Under the pieces are notes generated by a model. It ran no database searches. It had not been told where the DNA came from and worked only from the letters and a program-made list of their open reading frames with translations. DNA of 7,584 bases from Acidiferrobacteraceae bacterium (lineage in GTDB: Bacteria > Pseudomonadota > Gammaproteobacteria > Acidiferrobacterales > Acidiferrobacteraceae): assembly GCA_027343725.1 (NCBI GenBank), contig DAHWKH010000073.1:1-7584 (forward strand). The letters are read 5' to 3'. The position numbers were made by a program, and so were the translations under genes. This document shows, in pieces, positions 6,776 through 7,584 of this stretch; positions within the stretch are counted from its first letter, which is position 1; every line of letters starts with the position of its first letter.

Positions 6776-7221
6776 AGCGCATATTGGCCTTGGTGGTGTG
6801 CGGGGCGTGTCTGTCGACGGCGTCGGCTGCGACCTTGTATCGCTGGGTGAGCCCGAACGGTGTCGTCACCTACCAGAACACCCCGCCGCCCCGGTCCGCG
6901 CGCAAACTCCAAGTCATGCATCTCGGGCACAAATCCTCACCGTCCGAGGTCCGCAAGGCCTTGAGCGCTTTACACCCCGTGGTCCTTTACGCCGCGCCGC
7001 ACTGTCCGCCGTGCCGCCAGGTCCGCGCCTATCTCGGCCGGCGCAAGGTGCCTTATAAGACGATCGACGTGGCCGGCAACCAAGCGGCCTTGCGGGCCAT
7101 GAAAGAACACACCGGGGCCACGACCGTACCGACCATTACCGTCGGCAAGCACGTCCTGGTCGGTTATATCCCCAAACTCCTGGCCGAGGAACTCACGGCG
7201 GCGGGCTATCCGGCACACTGA
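6772..7221 (+). CDS. Exported DUF4124-glutaredoxin-domain protein
   Basis: This 149-aa protein begins with a Sec-type signal peptide: basic MKR, a hydrophobic core, then an ASA-A cleavage site near residue 19. No lipobox is present. A short DUF4124 segment follows (about 21-40, LYRWVSPNGVVTYQNTPPP), a module common at the N-terminus of secreted gammaproteobacterial proteins. A glutaredoxin-like domain covers about 69-146. It has CPPC (C78, C81) after the first beta strand, a cis-proline at P120 in TTVPTITVG, and a GYIPKLLAEEL helix, in the arrangement of NrdH/GrxC-like folds. It probably works as a periplasmic thiol-disulfide protein, but partner and direction (reductase, oxidase or glutathionylation) cannot be told from sequence. 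It overlaps prlC by 4 bp and is surely co-transcribed with it. Domain calls are by eye. Confidence 0.88.
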   Translation: MKRILALVVCGACLSTASAATLYRWVSPNGVVTYQNTPPPRSARKLQVMHLGHKSSPSEVRKALSALHPVVLYAAPHCPPCRQVRAYLGRRKVPYKTIDVAGNQAALRAMKEHTGATTVPTITVGKHVLVGYIPKLLAEELTAAGYPAH

Positions 7222-7226
7222 CGCGA

Positions 7227-7242
7227 CGCGCCTTCGGGCGCG
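7227..7242 (+). other. Stable UUCG-tetraloop hairpin between the glutaredoxin gene and exonuclease III
   Basis: CGCGCC (7227-7232) and GGCGCG (7237-7242) form a perfect 6-bp stem closed by a C(UUCG)G tetraloop, an exceptionally stable RNA fold. It starts 5 nt after the stop codon. No T run follows, so it is not a standard intrinsic terminator. It may slow 3'-to-5' decay of the upstream message or weaken expression of the next gene. Confidence 0.45.
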
Positions 7243-7255
7243 GGCCTCGATCCCG

Positions 7256-7584
7256 ATGAAAATCGCAACCTGGAACGTCAATTCGCTGCGCGCACGGCTT
7301 GCGCACGTCACCGACTGGATCACGGAGAGCGAACCCGATGTCCTGTGCCTGCAGGAGACGAAGGTGCGCGATGCCGATTTTCCGGTCGCGGCCTTCACCG
7401 AGAGGGGCTACGAGGTCGTCTATCACGGTCAACCGAGCTACAACGGGGTGGCGATCGCCGCCCGCGGGCCCCTGACGGCCGTCACGACCGGCCTTGCGGG
7501 CTGGATCGACGATCAGTGCCGTGCGCTGTCGGCCGTGTATCGCGGTGTGCGCGTGGCAAGCCTTTACGTCCCAAACGGCACGGC
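7256..7584 (+). CDS. xthA: Exodeoxyribonuclease III (XthA/ExoA family), N-terminal part, truncated by window edge
   Basis: This enzyme is an Mg-dependent AP endonuclease and 3'-to-5' exonuclease of base-excision repair. The first 109 codons are present and the frame is open to the last base. The start MKIATWNVNSLRARL is the standard family N-terminus with N7. LQETK (32-36) holds the metal-binding Glu E34, SYNGVAI (61-67) is the usual conserved segment, and YVPNG (104-108) carries the active-site tyrosine. The SYNGVAI and YVPNG forms recall the ExoA-type subfamily more than E. coli XthA, which has YFPQG, so the symbol is tentative. The start codon is 34 nt after the preceding stop with no clear ribosome-binding site, so it may depend on read-through from the prlC unit. 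The catalytic Asp/His residues of the C-terminal half are beyond the window. Confidence 0.94.
   Translation, partial: MKIATWNVNSLRARLAHVTDWITESEPDVLCLQETKVRDADFPVAAFTERGYEVVYHGQPSYNGVAIAARGPLTAVTTGLAGWIDDQCRALSAVYRGVRVASLYVPNGT

Noticed and set aside
6772..6810. Possible lipoprotein signal in the glutaredoxin-domain protein because of Cys10 and Cys13
   Set aside because: Neither cysteine is preceded by a lipobox (VVC and CGAC contexts), while a normal ASA-A signal peptidase I site follows.
1..7584. Search for a hidden defence, mobile or biosynthetic system
   Set aside because: Every long stretch is accounted for by recognisable housekeeping genes on one strand. There is no sign of transposase, integrase, toxin-antitoxin, repeat array or compositional island.

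Overview
The window reads as ordinary chromosomal housekeeping DNA from a GC-rich proteobacterium, most likely a gammaproteobacterium. The evidence is E. coli-like versions of RecG, UbiA, a YibF-type glutathione transferase, AroE, oligopeptidase A and exonuclease III, strong third-position GC bias, and dense same-strand gene packing with ATGA stop/start overlaps. A lineage near the Chromatiales or Acidiferrobacterales is possible, but this is inference only. All seven genes are on the + strand. I saw no mobile element, CRISPR array, phage gene, tRNA or rRNA.

Layout. Bases 1-1125 are the 3' part of recG, cut by the left edge. A gap of about 200 bp with a possible promoter follows. Next is a tight four-gene unit: ubiA (1323-2183), a glutathione S-transferase (2186-2812), a divergent CaCA-family cation antiporter (2820-3812) and aroE (3809-4615). 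Their junctions are 2 bp, 7 bp and a 4-bp overlap. A hairpin with a short T run directly after the aroE stop looks like an intrinsic terminator. It runs straight into a promoter with a perfect TATAAT box and a 5'-leader hairpin, which would drive a second unit: prlC/opdA (4724-6775), a signal-peptide-bearing DUF4124-glutaredoxin protein (6772-7221) and the 5' part of an exonuclease III gene (7256-7584), cut by the right edge.

How the genes fit together. RecG and exonuclease III are DNA repair enzymes. UbiA and AroE lie at the two ends of the shikimate/chorismate to ubiquinone route, because chorismate supplies the 4-hydroxybenzoate that UbiA prenylates. The transferase and the glutaredoxin-like protein are thiol/glutathione enzymes. 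PrlC degrades cytosolic peptides, including cleaved signal peptides. The remaining protein is a membrane cation exchanger.

No convincing new multi-gene system was found. The points most worth a second look are the antiporter, whose ion-binding residues are heavily altered although its two-fold repeat is intact; the exported DUF4124-glutaredoxin fusion with a CPPC site; the fused terminator-promoter and leader hairpin before prlC; and a shortened segment in RecG.
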